A DNA stretch of 64,000 bases from Rhizophagus irregularis (GCF_026210795.1 NC_089439.1:4278001-4342000); one strand, 5' to 3'. Shown: positions 1-12,747, counted from the stretch's first letter. Notes: generated from the sequence alone by a model not told the origin. Numbers and translations are program-made.

Positions 1-19
1 AATATATTTTATGATAAGT

Positions 20-676
20 TTACTCACACTCCAGATGAATCAGTTGAAACTGGATGTTGGGTTTCCTGAATTAGAATATTCCATTCACCATTCCTTATTG
101 GATAATTGTCATATAATAAGTCAGATTAAAAATTTAAGTATAAAATATAATAGGTCATTGTACTTACAAGTTAGTGTGACTATTAGTCTTTCTGGAAAGA
201 AAAATACTCCATAAATTACGAATGTCTCGTAAAATTAGAGACTTATTGTTGAGGTTAGAATTTAATAATGAAGAGTGATTTATTTTGTCGTACATAAAAT
301 AAGTTATTCCAATAAATGGGTAAAAACCTTCAAGATGTAAATTTCTGGATTGGTCTAACAAAAGGTAGGTTAACCCAAGAACGAATTTCATAAAAGCTAC
401 GAGTGATGTACGATCATTAGGAAAAAATTGTTCGTACGTGTGGACGTCAGAAATTAATGTAATTTGAGTAGGATCAAGATCCCGGCTTGTTATTGCGTCA
501 ACGAATCTTTGGAAGTTGTAATCTTTTGACCTCAAAACTTCGTTCGTATTATTGTCAACAATAATATTTTTGGTTAAACACCAATCTTTAATGCGAGAAT
601 GTGTATATTTGTTAAAAAATTTTGCTAATATTTCGGATACATTATCGATATTATCATGATAAATCGATGTTCGCAT
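20..676 (-). CDS. Unknown conserved protein, copy 1 of a local duplicate pair
   Basis: An open frame of about 170 codons starts at the ATG read from position 676 (MRTSIYHDN). A further in-frame ATG lies nine codons upstream at 703, but copy 2 has a stop upstream of its MRTS start, so 676 is preferred. The long frame stops at 164, where the stop overlaps a GTAAGT donor that copy 2 also keeps. If that donor is used, an acceptor (TTCAG, after TTCTAAT) about 100 bp downstream adds a short tail ending near position 20. I do not recognise the family: no signal peptide, a hydrophobic central stretch (KFVLGLTYLLL) and a motif DLDPTQITLISDV shared with copy 2. The long exon is certain as sequence; the second exon is tentative. 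Confidence 0.55.
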
Positions 677-703
677 TTTATCTGGAAACCACGTATTTAT
701 CAT

Positions 704-960
704 AAATATGCGTTATTCTTAACGTTATGTTAACGTTTCGTTTATCTCTCTTATTCTTGATTGTTTATTTAACGTTTGAGTAAAATGTGTGTGTAGATTT
801 ACTGAATTTACTGGGTCAATAAAGAAATATTATATATTAGATTAGACTAAATGACTTATATAATATGTTTAAAAGTAAAGCAGGTAAATTTTTAGATAAA
901 ATTTTATCAGCTTTATGCTCTTATAAGAAAATCAATAAATGAAAAAAATAACTAAATATA
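704..960 (-). promoter_or_regulatory. Upstream region shared by both duplicate-gene copies
   Basis: About 250 bp upstream of copy 1 aligns by eye with 7528-7830 upstream of copy 2, including the blocks TTAACGTTTCGTTT, AAAATGTGTGTG and ATAATATGTTTAAAA. The duplication therefore carried the promoter as well as the coding region. No confident TATA box was seen. Confidence 0.4.
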
Positions 961-3530
961 AGTTGATAAAAAAAAATGGTGCTAACGTTTTTTTTGATTT
1001 ATTTTCAAAATTTTGCATTTATCTTGAGAAATTTTTTTCGAAGCCAAAATTACCGCGTTTTTATAGCATCTATTTTATTAATGTGTTCAGATTGTCACTA
1101 ATAAATATAATCAGAAAGATGTTAAATATTGTCCAAAATAATAATTACCATACATCTATTAATTTGTACTATATTTGGACTTATGTACAACACTATGCAA
1201 ATTGTGAAATTTTGATGTTTAATATTTATTTTGCTTGTAAACAGAATTACTTTAACATTTTTATATCGATGTTTTAATTAACCACAAAAAAAAAAAATTC
1301 TTATCAAAAATTATTCAATAGTGATCAACCCATTTTTTTAATGATTTGATAGATTTTTTAGTCAAGTTGTAGCACAACGGAAATTATTGGTGCATATTGA
1401 ATGGCCATTTACTGATCGGACAAATTTTTAAAATATAGAGTTTTACATTTAATAAATCGGTTGTTTAATGGGTAACAAGAATTTAAAAACAAAAATAAAT
1501 CAGGTTAGACGAAATATGAATTCTTTAAACTTACTTGAAAATATACGCCAGTGTGTAATAAAATAACTTACTCCTATACTTATATTAAATATTTAATTAT
1601 GTACAGAAATAATATTCCCATTCAATAACAGGTAAATAGAACTATATAAAAGTTGAAAAGTTTCGGTAACATGAAGAATTTCAGACTTTTCTATACAACA
1701 TTTATCTTAGTAAGATTGTAAAATGTTTTTCCCATTAGACATTTTCGGACAATAAACACAATAAACTCCGGAAAATGTCCAGGTGAAATACGGAAAATAT
1801 AGGAAAATATACTGAAAATCTAATTTAGTAATTTCTTTTGATATAAATAAGAAGTTCGCCTTACTTTAAAGGAATAGAAATCATAGTATTAATATTGTTG
1901 AATTTGGTCCTAAACATGATCTGATGTTCATCAGCTTTTTAGATTACTAAGGTTATTAGTGGTTACGCCACACAATCCATTTCCCAAAATAGCTCCGATT
2001 CGAGGCAAACCACTTGACCTGCAAGAATTGTTTTCATTTCGCGCTAACCGAAAAAAAAATTACTATTTTAGTAATAAAGATGATATTTAAGCTTGTCGAT
2101 TATTTTAAAAAAAATCTTTTTAATAGATTATTGTAAAATAATAGTTTCAAATATGCTAATTAAAATGTTCAAAAATTATCTTAATAATAATATTCCACAA
2201 ATAATCTAATATTAATTTCATTAAAAATTGTTGGTGAATATAAAGATGTGAGTATTTTTTCGTTAAACTATCAGATTTCAAACATTTTAAATATGTAGTA
2301 TAAATACATAAAACGTATATTTGTATTAATAAGGTTATCGATTTTAAATAAATAAATAAATAAATTTATATTTTTAACGAGATCAAGATTATCTTTTCTT
2401 TACTTTTTTTTTTGATCGACTTTACCGATGAAGGGTGACCTCACTTTTCTCTTTTCGGCGTTGAATATAAATAAACACAGAATAACAAATAATAAACAAA
2501 TAATAAACAAATAAAAAACGTTATTGTTGATCAGGTAATGTAATCTTTATAATTCGTTAAATTTCACGTATTCCGATTCTTTTAATAACGGAGGCCCTTT
2601 AAAAAATTTACGCATATTATCTCATGTATTTAATTTAATCTTGCGGGGGCATTTTTGTTTATTAATAATTCGTTTCCCTATCCCTTAAACTGTAGGGGTT
2701 AAAATTAATTTTAAAAATTTTTGAATTTTTAAAATATCTTAAGATCTAGTGATCATAGAAAGATGAAATTATATTTGTTAGATTCCTCTTATTAAGGCGC
2801 ATTTAATGGTAATAAAATCATAACTCTAAAATTGATAGATAAAAAGTTATATTAATTTATAAATTTTTAGATTTTATAAATTATCCTGTCACATAATATT
2901 TTTAGTAGGATAATTTTATTTCTATCAGATTCTTCTCATTAAGACGCATGACGCATCAATGGTGGTAATTTTATATTTCTAGGGTTATTGGATAAAAAGA
3001 TATTTCAATTTGAAAAATTTAACTACTATTTGTTAGTAACAAGAGATAGGCTGATAGGCTCGGTAACGGACGGTATTAATATAGAATATACGTGGGATCT
3101 AACAACAAAAACTTTTTAATTATTTCATTAGCATAGCATTTATAATTAGTTTAAAATTAAATAGATTTAGATTAGGATTAGTTTATTTAGATCAAACTTA
3201 GTTATAGGGTTGGTTATATTTAAGACTAGCTCTAAGTATTTTAAATTAATTATGTAAAAATTATAATTTTTGAAATAATTAATAAAATGCGTTACTATTT
3301 TTTTTTAAAAAAAAAAAAAAAACCACTATTTGTTATAATTTGTCGATCATTTACTTTTAAAAAATCATTAATCAAATTGAACTTTTTTTCGATTTTTACT
3401 TAGAAAATACTATAGAATTTATTACAAAAATATTGGTTTATGTAATAAAATATTTTAAGATATTTAAAAGTGTCTTTAATTAAAAAACAAAATTGCAGGC
3501 AAATTTGGCTGCAAAACAGTTTAAGGGATA
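961..3530. other. Gene-poor repeat mosaic
   Basis: No convincing gene. Positions 1380-1700 match 9935-10190 in inverted orientation, and 1840-2035 match 10250-10660 in direct orientation. A further shared block (AT-rich, ending in runs of AAATAATAAACAAAT) is at 2440-2510 and 11325-11385. The 112-codon frame at 939-1277 is Lys/Asn/Phe/Ile-rich with no family signature and I treat it as chance. Confidence 0.5.
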
Positions 3531-3700
3531 TGAAATATGTATACGGAAAGGATACGTTTTGTATACATTTTATGTACGTTTCTATAGATTCCGTATACAA
3601 ATTCCGTATATTTAATTAGCAATTCATTTTTGAACATTTTTTAAAAAAACTAATGTATACGGAAAAAATTAATCATGCGGAATGTATACGGAATTTTTAA
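3530..3700. repeat. Cluster of TTCCGTATAC motifs, left side of cassette
   Basis: GTATACGGA or its complement TTCCGTATAC occurs repeatedly within about 170 bp, in both orientations. A similar cluster (TTCCGTAT, GATACGGAA, GATACG) lies at 4880-5075. Together they bracket the unit at 3774-4820 and look like degenerate terminal repeats of an element, though no clean terminal inverted repeat or target-site duplication could be fixed by eye. Confidence 0.4.
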
Positions 3701-3773
3701 ACTTCAAAAATCCCATCATAACACGAGATCACGTGATTGTTTATTGATTTGTTATGATACGTTTTTTGTTTTT

Positions 3774-3781
3774 TATATAAA
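3774..3781 (+). promoter_or_regulatory. TATA box of the 3.8-4.8 kb cassette
   Basis: TATATAAA is followed by a long C/T-rich stretch, a common fungal core-promoter layout. A GATCACGTGATT palindromic site lies about 45 bp upstream. Confidence 0.45.
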
Positions 3782-4820
3782 CCCTTGAGTTTGATCTTCC
3801 GATCTTCCTTTCTGTCTTTCTCTTTTCTCTTGTCTTATTTTTGTTATTTTTCTAAAATTTTCTTCTTTCCTTGTCACCCCTCTTTTAAATAAAAAATTTT
3901 TTTTTTCGTACCTCACTTTAAAAAAGTTTTTTTTTCGTCACTCTCCTTTAAAAGAAATTTTTTTTCGTCACTCCCTTAAAAAAAAAATTTTTTTGATTTT
4001 ATTCTTTTATTCCCATTCTTTTTTTTTAAAAAAAATTTCTTCTTTCTATTTCTATTTCCTCTTTATAAAAAATTTTTTATTTTTCTAACTTTGACGTCCT
4101 CCCTTTAAAAAAAAATTTTTTTAACTTTCCTAACTTCGTTACCCCTCTTTTTAAAAAAATATTTTTTTTGATTTATTCTTTATTTCCCTTTCTTTTTTAT
4201 TTATATTTATCCCTTTTTTTTATTTCATAGGCCAGCAGATTTTTTTTTGTGAGAAGATTCAGTTTTCTTTTTTCTTTTTTGTAGATCAGTTTGGGAGTCC
4301 TTTCCTTTTTGTAGGATGGTTCAGGATTTTTCTTTTTTTAGGCCAGTTCAAATTTTCTTTTTTTTTTTTGTAAGTTGGGTTCAGATTCTTTTCTTTTTGT
4401 AGGCTGTTTCAGTTTTGTTGCTTCAGAGTCTTCTTTTTTTGTAGGTCAGTTTTGGATTTATTTTGTTGTTTTAGTTTCTTTTTCATCAGACGCTTTATAA
4501 TTCTTTTCTTTTATGTAGGTCAGACATTCTGGAGTTCTCTTTCTTTTTTTGTAGGATTGTAGGAATACTAACCTTTGGTGACTTGGACGATTGCAGATAC
4601 TATATGAGGGGGGTTTTGTTTCCAATTAAGTTAGACGTTCTTATGTTTCTTTTTTTTTTTTTGTTTTTTTAGGTTGTTTGGCTCCAAATGAAAATGAACC
4701 TGAACTTATAGATGATTTTGGTTGCAATAGGTGGTTTTAATATGGAGGGATTTTTCATAATGTATTTGTATTTTGTATTTTGTTTATTTTTTTATTTTTT
4801 ATTTAATTTAATAAAGTAAA
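3782..4820 (+). other. Gene-like cassette with acceptor ladder and short last exon
   Basis: After the TATA box come pyrimidine-rich repeats (TTTTTTTCGTCACTC-like, 3900-4150). Then, between 4228 and 4672, come about nine copies of a polypyrimidine tract ending in TAGG or TAGA, each a good 3' splice-site match, often followed by CAGTT. The last acceptor (4671-4672) opens 21 codons, CLAPNENEPELI then DDFGCNRWF, stopping at 4740, which reads as a genuine C-terminal exon. AATAAAGT at about 4809 can serve as poly(A) signal. No upstream coding exon could be fixed. I do not recognise the peptide. Confidence 0.4.
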
Positions 4821-5099
4821 ATCAGATTTATGAAAATACAATTATAGTAAACTGTAGTACAAATAGTAAATTCAGTGATCAAATCGTATAAATTTCGTGA
4901 TAAAATCAGTGTTCAAATCATGTAAATTCCATATGAATCCCGTGCAAATTCCGTATCAAAACCATATTTTTAGTGATACGGAATTGTGCATTTTTCCGTA
5001 TCCTATTATGATACGTTATTTCTAAGGAAAAAAATCATATAAAAACTTTATAAAAAACGTATCCAATTTTTTTATAGGGTTTAATTTTATGTATTCCGA

Positions 5100-6900
5100 T
5101 TCTGATTAAAATTCTTAGTAGGTTCAGCTATAGAAAATTGAACGTGATTTTCATATATAACATCTCTGAATAGACTTAACCGATATTATTATTGAAAAAG
5201 ATTATTATAATTTGTATTTATAAATTTAACGAAGTAACAAAGAAAAAAAATACTAAATAGTTAATAAAAAAAAATTTAGCGCTTTGATGAAATTAAGAAG
5301 TAATTCAAAAAAAGCTTTTACTCACATTTTATATTGATGCAAAGAAAAAAAAATTCTCATGAAATGCCGACCGTGATATTTTTTGTTAAAGTCGAATGGT
5401 TAAGGTTCATGTGACAATTTATAGTGATTACATAACAAAACTTATATAGACAAAGGGCTGCAATTCTAAAACTTTATAAAACTATATATAAGAAATTCTC
5501 ATATGAGAAATATAAATAGATTTTATTAGTTACTATTATAATCTGCGCCTGTCTAAAATCACGTTGACAATCTGCCACACTTCTGCCACATTGGTAATTA
5601 AGCCACAATTTCCATTTTAGAAATAATCTGCATTAATTTTTTTTCGAGCCACCCAAACTGTAAGAATTGTCATGTGTTACAAGTTTCAATAATTTCTTTA
5701 TATTTGAAACAAGGAGAATTTAAGTTTATCCTTATTTGAGTTTGCTTTATTTATAACAAACGCATGCATAACCGCATTGTCAAAATTATTATTTTATGTT
5801 TACTATCTTTTACAAGCGCATATTTTACGCAATTTTATTTGCATTCGCAAGACTTGCCCTATAATGCCACACTATTAATCTCAACATCAACACGTCTAAA
5901 TAAAGCAAATTGTCTAATTAACTCTTTAACACCACAAAATGATACATGTAATACTATATGCGTATAATTGTTAAATATGCTACAATCTTGAAATTGGTTT
6001 ACTGTACATTGTACTTTAGAAACATAGTTAAATCCAAAGTCATTTACTATAACTAATTAAAATAATTTAAGCTGAACTATTTTTATTAATTTGTCATGTT
6101 GCAAATATAGAGAAAAAATACTCATATAATGATATATATATGTATATACATAGTATGATAAACCGACTCTATTCATACTAACAATGGAAGGTGCCGCCTC
6201 ACTTATCTTTTTTTCCACTTTTTTTTGATACGAAACAATAAATAATGAATAGATAAAGAATTACTTAAATAGATTAAGAATTAATTAAGTAAAATGTTGG
6301 CGTTAATTCTATAATATTATACGATGCTTTAATTGTTAAAGTAAATCGTTATACTGTATATACGTTATATATGATTCCTTATTTTTAAAAATAATCAATG
6401 ATTTGTCAATTTATTAGTAGGTTTCATTTATATAGAAATTGAACGTGATTCTCTCCCCTATAATAGATATTTTCATTTTATTATTTATTTTATTTTTTAT
6501 TTTTAAAAATTTGGAAATTTGCGCCAAATACAATACAATACAATTAAAGTGGTATATATGTGCTTTATTATACAAGCCTTGTAAAAAGTCGCCAGAAAAA
6601 AAATATACAATTTACCGAGTTCATACAAAGTTTCACGCGTAGGTTTGTTTAGGTTGCTTTACGCAAAATAGTAAGAAATACCTAATGATTTTTTGCTGAA
6701 GTTCAAAAAAAAATAAAATGTCCAAGTGATCAAAAATAAATAAAAATAATTAAAAATAATTAAATACTATTGTCTACATAACCAAGTACTTCAATTAATG
6801 GATTTTGAATGTAAAGTGATAAAGGGATTGAAGTTCGAGAAGTACCACCATCAATAATATTAAATGCAGGTGATAAATCCCTATTTTATCGAACAAAAAG
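5100..6900. other. Repeat mosaic without a supported gene
   Basis: Contains a third diverged copy of the block around CTGCAAGAATTGT (5565-5690) and two copies of a block with TTAGTAGGTT followed by TTGAACGTGATT (5115-5150 and 6415-6455), also present at 11575-11615. Short frames at 5764-5967 and 6439-6642 have N-terminal hydrophobic stretches but no other support. Confidence 0.4.
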
Positions 6901-7014
6901 TTATAATTAGTTAATAAATTAGATTATCCCATTCACCATTTCTATATGATTTGTTATAATGAATAAAGTACGTTAGTTTAAAATTAAATCACAAAATAAA
7001 GTGAGATACTGGAC

Positions 7015-7527
7015 TTACAAATTAGTATGACTATTGGTCTTTCTAAGAAGGAAAATACTCCATAAATTACGAATGTCCCGTAGAATAAGAGCCTTATTCT
7101 TAAGATTTGAATTTAATAATGAGGAATTGTTTATTTTGTCGTACACAAAATACGTAATTCCAATAAATGGATAAACATCTTCAAGTTTAAAATTTCTGGG
7201 TTGGTCTAATATAAGATAAGTTAATCCAAGAACGAATTTCATAAAAGTTACGAGTATCATACTGTCATTAGGAAAAATTTGTTCGTATGTTTGGACGTCA
7301 GAAATTAATGTAATTTGAGTAGGATCAAGATCCCGGCTTGTTATTGCGTCAACAAATCTTTGGAAGTTGTAATCTTTCGGCCTTAAAACTTCGTTTGTAT
7401 TATTATCGACAATAATATTTTTAGTTAAACACCAGTCTATAATGCGAGGATGTGTATATTTGTTAAAAAAATTTGCTAAGATTTCAGATACATTATCGAT
7501 ATTATCGTGATAAATTGATGTTCGCAT
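7015..7527 (-). CDS. Unknown conserved protein, copy 2 of the duplicate pair
   Basis: A 170-codon frame beginning MRTSIYHDN, with an in-frame stop upstream of this ATG. It is strongly similar over its whole length to copy 1, with scattered substitutions. Both copies are uninterrupted and changes are spread without frameshifts, which suggests both are or recently were under selection. As in copy 1 the terminal codons run into GTAAGT, so a short downstream exon is possible. Function unknown; no transmembrane segment, zinc-finger pattern or catalytic motif is visible. Confidence 0.6.
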   Translation of the reverse strand: MRTSIYHDNIDNVSEILANFFNKYTHPRIIDWCLTKNIIVDNNTNEVLRPKDYNFQRFVDAITSRDLDPTQITLISDVQTYEQIFPNDSMILVTFMKFVLGLTYLILDQPRNFKLEDVYPFIGITYFVYDKINNSSLLNSNLKNKALILRDIRNLWSIFLLRKTNSHTNL

Positions 7528-7864
7528 TTTATTGTCAGAGAAGTAAATTTAATATGCGATAGAATGTAGTACAGGTTATTGTTAACGTTTCGTTTTATTC
7601 CGCTTTTCTAATTTGATTGTTTATTTAATGTCCGATACTCCGATTATATTACGATTGTAAAATGTGTGTGGGTAAAGTTCCTGGAATTCACTGGGTTCAA
7701 TAGAAGGAAATATGAGATTAGACGAAATGGTTTATATAATATGTTTAAAAATAAACCAGGTAAATCCTAAGGTAAAAGTTTTATCAACTCTCTTTAAGAA
7801 AATCAATAAATGAAAAATGAAAAATAACTAAAAAACTTAAAAACTTCAGTTGCATAGTTGTATA
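7528..7864. other. Duplicate of the upstream region of copy 1
   Basis: This is the counterpart of 704-960, with small insertions and deletions, ending near the shared AAATCAATAAATGAAAAA. No additional gene is seen. Confidence 0.45.
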
Positions 7865-8132
7865 GCAGACATGTCGCGTGACTATCATTATTCTGTAGAC
7901 AGACATGTCGCGTGACAATCATTATTCTGTAGAAGACAGACAGACATGTCGCGTGACAACCCTTATTTTGTAGAAAACAGGCATGTTGCGATTGCGTGCT
8001 GTAGAATCGATATAATTTGATAATTTTTTTTTGGACGCATAACACAACAGACAATGTTGCATGCCAATCATCATTTTGTGGAATCGACATAAAATGGATC
8101 AAATTCGATAATTTTTTTTTTGGACGCATTAT
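7865..8132. repeat. Tandem repeat of 33-42 bp plus a duplicated 3' block
   Basis: Three units begin with CAGACATGTCGCGTGAC and end with TATTCTGTAGA-like sequence (7865, about 7898 and about 7940), with a fourth degraded unit at about 7978. A larger block (GAATCGATATAATTTGATAA then TTTGGACGCAT) is then duplicated at 8003-8046 and 8078-8132. The minus-strand frame across it (7803-8147) only reflects the repeat and is not annotated as a gene. Confidence 0.7.
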
Positions 8133-8780
8133 ACAATAACAAATCATTTTATATAAAATGAAATATAATCTATATTTATTTATGTGGAATTATTTTGTAG
8201 CACTTAAAACCCACATCATGGAAGTACCCCAAAATTTGTCCGTCATGTCAAATTAAATAAATATTTGACAGTATTTAGTCACCAAATTTCTATTTAAGTC
8301 CATTTATCAGTGAACAGTCAAAAATAAGCTCTAAAAAATTTTTTTGTGCCCCAAAAATCTTGCGTCTAACCAATTTTTCCAGTGTTAAAGGCGCGTCATC
8401 ATTTGACATTTTTTTAGGAAAAAAGCTTGATATTTCTGTAAGTCAATTTTAATTCACGAGGACGCAATTGGACGCAGCAGAGTTTTTGCCAAATTTCATA
8501 AATCCTCCGCAATGATCTAACTTGGAAGTTAGAGTAACCTGACAATCTCGCAGATATTGTAGTAGTTACTAAATAACGGTTTGACAGATATTTAGGTGTA
8601 TAATAAATATTGTTATAAAGCTGTGTTTATTTTGTTATTAAATTTGAATATTTTACAAGATAATTTTAAAGTTAATGACAAATTATTCATACCTATGTTT
8701 AATAAATTTACTAAATCATGTTTAATAAAAAAAACTCACTCTTTATAAATGTAAAATATATCGTAAAATTTTAAAACTAG
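8133..8780. other. Intergenic, nothing supported
   Basis: AT-rich sequence with a moderately GC-richer segment at 8340-8530 (GACGCAATTGGACGCA). No open frame with coding character and no RNA gene seen. Confidence 0.4.
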
Positions 8781-8890
8781 GAACGGGAACCATTGGCGAA
8801 AAACTGAAATTTGCAATTTCATTGGATGAGCGGAAAGATAAATTCACGTGATCGATTTTTTTTTCATAGTGCGTAGACATTTGTCCTAGG
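8781..8890. mobile_element. Degraded MITE, GGAGCGAA family, copy 1
   Basis: The core AAATTTGCAATTTCATTG, then CACGTGATC-like and CATAGTGCGTAGACAT followed by TTGTCCT, is shared with the better preserved copy at 46348-46475. The outer terminal repeats have decayed here. Confidence 0.55.
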
Positions 8891-11540
8891 TGTAGAAAAA
8901 ATCAACTATGATCACGTGATTCTGTTCCGCCCTTTTGGTACCCAATCACTTCAAATATTAAAAATATCGTGATCATCATGTGATTCCGAAAATCCGCAAA
9001 AATTACACTAAACCCGTAGTCCGCAGTATTAGTAACACCCGAAAAATTCCGCAATTGGCCCGCATTACGGCACTATGCACGAGCACGTGAACGTAAACTG
9101 ACAAATAATGTGAGACAAATAACTTTTCACAAATATAAAAGTGGAAACTCGATGGGTGTGATACTTGTGACACCTGTAATGATTTAAAAGTATGTCACGG
9201 GATTGCGGAAAATTTTCTGGACTAGCCATCAAAATTGTTGCGGCTCAAAATTTTATAAATTATGATTTAATTATAGAAATTAGAAATAATAATAATAATT
9301 CATTTATGGTTGGGTTAAGTCATTAATATTTTTATCAATTCCACTTTTTATTGATATTTATGTAGTCGGTATTGTTATTAAGTATTTATGTATGATGAAA
9401 CGTATCATAAGACGAATTGGCGATTATTATGTAATGAACTGTCTCTTAAAGAGAGATCTTGGTGAGCAAAGAATATCGTAATCAAAGTATATTGTTTAAA
9501 CATGAAAAATAATTTTTGAGATGCTTTTTTTTGCTCAGAATAAGATGGACTTAGGTTATATAGTTTTTATTAATTCGTCCTTTATTTGTATTCTACTATT
9601 ATTAGAGATAGTTAATTTATATGCGTTACAACCGAAAACTTTATTTACAAATATAAGCTTATATTTTTTTATATTTTGCTTACATAATTGTTTAATACAC
9701 GGAAATTATACGGAAAATATACTGGAAATGTTCAATGACTGTTCAATGGGGAAAAAAAATGAAAATTTTATCAATTTCAAAATTTTGAAAACACCAATAA
9801 TTTCATAAAATTCTATAAAAATAAAAAAGAAAAATAATTAGGTCAATGCGGTAAATGCTTCTTTTGTTTATACTAGAAACTACAAATATATTTTATAAAA
9901 TATATGGTATATAAAATAAGCCTGACCAGTAAATTTCAATTCACGTTACCGAAAAATTTCAACAACTTTTATATGGTTCTATTATCTGTATTGAGTATTA
10001 ACTTTTTGTGCATAAAGAATATTAATGTGCAACGAAATGTTTAATATTTATAAAGGAAAGTTTGCGAGTGAGTTATTTTATTACACATTGGCGTGTATTT
10101 TAAAGAAACCGACATATTTCGTCGTTTTTGTTTCTAAATTCGTTACCTATTAAACGACCAATTCATAAATGTAAAACTTTAATTGGTTGTGAAATATTAA
10201 CTAACAAATTTATAAAATATAATGTTATTATCAAAATAACCATTCGATATGAAGTAATTTCTTTTAATATAAGTTCGCCTTTTTCTAAAAAAAAATACTA
10301 ATTTATACAAAAGTATACCTTTCATAGTTTTAATATTGTCAATGATTTTTAATTTTTTATCATATAATCATCCAGTCATTTGATGATATTTTATCATATA
10401 CATTATTCAATAAATAAATTAATCCTCTCGTAAAGTATAATAAATTAGTAATAAATATAATGTACGACAGAATTATAGTATTTTTATTTATTTCCATTGT
10501 ATCATTCTATGATTCTCTGATTACCCTTATCCGAGTGGGACAGAGAAAAATTATTGTTACTGTAACTTGTTAACATTAGTGGTTACGTCGCACAATTCAT
10601 TTCTCGAAATAATCTGCGAATTTTGACAAGCCACTCAACCTGCAAGAATTGTGGTATGTTACAATAACAATTTTTTTACAAGATTTCTTTAATTTTCCGT
10701 ATGACAAAAAAAAAATATTCTAAATTCATAATCAGATTAATTTATTTTATCTATCATTGTTTTTCTCCTGAAAATGTTTCTAAAATAGTTTAGTATCAAT
10801 TAAGTTTTCCTATTTTATACCAAAAAAGTATAGCCGTGATTACCTCCTTGTTGGTATATTACATAATATTTTGGGAAAGAACAGGAAACCGCGAGATTTT
10901 TCCAATAATATCACATGATCAATCATCTGAATGCGATTGGCTTGCAAAATGTTGAATATGTTAGGAAAAGTGAAACATTTATACCATATGTACCATATGT
11001 ACCATATGTGTATAATTTTTTTAAATATTTAAATATTTAATACACGAAAATAAGTAGTGGTAGTTATTTATTAATAAATCGGCTAAAACAATATAGATAC
11101 TTTTTTTGTCAGGCTACAAATATTTTAAATATGCAGGATATAAATATATTTTGGTAATTTATATTTTTAACAAAGTCAAGTTACGATGGAAAACGTCAAG
11201 TTTAGGAATTTATGAACCGTTTATTCCTTAAATGATACTTCAGTCATCGTCATATCTGGTATTATCCTGATAACGGCTACACAGCCCGAATTTTTGTTCC
11301 AAATATTAGTCTAGATAGAGAATGTGTTCTCCCCTTTCTTGGCGTTAAATTCGATAAATAAAGAATAGCAAATAAATAAACAAATATTGATTCTGATAAA
11401 ATCGTGATACTCTGTCTGAGGTACATCGTGATCATGTTCATGCATAATGATTTTTGATTACATATTTTTTTTTATAAAAAAAAAGTCCTTTTTTATAAAC
11501 AATTAGTAATTTGTTTAATCACCTATATATATATATTCCG
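8891..11540. other. Repeat mosaic without a supported gene
   Basis: Positions 9935-10190 are an inverted copy of 1440-1700, and 10250-10660 and 11325-11385 are direct copies of 1840-2035 and 2440-2510. A 95-codon frame at 9521-9808 starts within this mosaic and has a hydrophobic N-terminal half. It could be a remnant membrane protein but has no other support. ACCATATGT is tandemly repeated at about 10983-11012. Confidence 0.4.
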
Positions 11541-11764
11541 ATTCTGATTTACTTTCATGTTGATTCTGATTCACATTCTTGGTAAGGATCCAGTTATATG
11601 AAAAAGTTGAACGGGATTATCATAAACGTCATAAGTAAGCGTCATAATGCATTTCATACATATTACGCAATATTAAACATTTTTTTTTTCCTTTTATAAT
11701 CTCTCAAATAAGAAAACAAATTTTTATACGGTAAATGAAATGAAATAATGATGATGAAAAAAAA

Positions 11765-11900
11765 TTAAATATATAAAAATTCATTATAAATACTATATAT
11801 ATATATAAAAATTCATTATAAATACTATATATATATAAGAATTCATTATAAATACTGTATATATATAAAAAATTCATTATAAATATATATATATCGAAAT
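11765..11900. repeat. AT-rich minisatellite
   Basis: Four units of AAATTCATTATAAATACT followed by (TA)n, period about 30-36 bp, followed by more low-complexity sequence up to about 12330. Confidence 0.7.
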
Positions 11901-12747
11901 AAATGAAAATATATATTAATTTATATAAATTATTTTATCATTATTATATTTATTCTGATTTCTAAATTTGGAATTTATTGAATGATGTTTAGGCGCCTTA
12001 ATACCAAAAAAAAAAAAAAAAAATTTTATTATATTATATAATTATATTATTATAAACAGGTTTTATATATAATAAAAAATTAATAATAAAATTAATAATA
12101 AAATTAATAATAAAATTAATATTTGGAATATTTTAAGAATATTATTCGTTAGATTATCGGAATATTATTATTTATTCATAGATTACTGACGAAAAAAAAA
12201 AAAAAAAAATTTTTTTATTTATTTATATTTATATTTATATTTATATTTATATATTTTTTTTTTTAAAAAAAAAAAAAGAGAAAGAAAAAGAGAAAAGAGA
12301 AAGAAAAAAGAATCCCAAATAATAAATAAAAAAAAATTTTTTTTTAGGGTTAAATAAATTATTTTAAATTGATATACCAAAATAATATAACTTTAAATAA
12401 ACTAAGTTAAAACTATTAAACCCAAAATTATTATAAGCTATTCCGAAAAAAAAAAAATGTTAACAGTACCCCTAATAAAAGATTTCAGCCAAATAAAAAT
12501 GATTAAATTTATAAACATGTATTACTCATTTTATACATTCGTATACATATTCGTATAACGTATAACGGTATTTATATAAACAAATAAATAACACAAAGAG
12601 TAGTTATATCGGACAAACGGAATTTCCCGATACTCCGAAAAAAAAGATGATATAAGTCTCGGTAGATTTTTCTCTTCATTTTTTTGTTTTATTTTAATTC
12701 ATATTTTTTTTTTATAAACTTTACCTTTTCTTAAATATATTTTAAAG

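Noticed and set aside
939-1277. 112-codon frame
   Set aside because: Composition is that of translated AT-rich DNA, no domain, no splice or promoter support.
7803-8147. 114-codon minus frame
   Set aside because: Runs through a non-coding tandem repeat; the repeat explains its periodic peptide.
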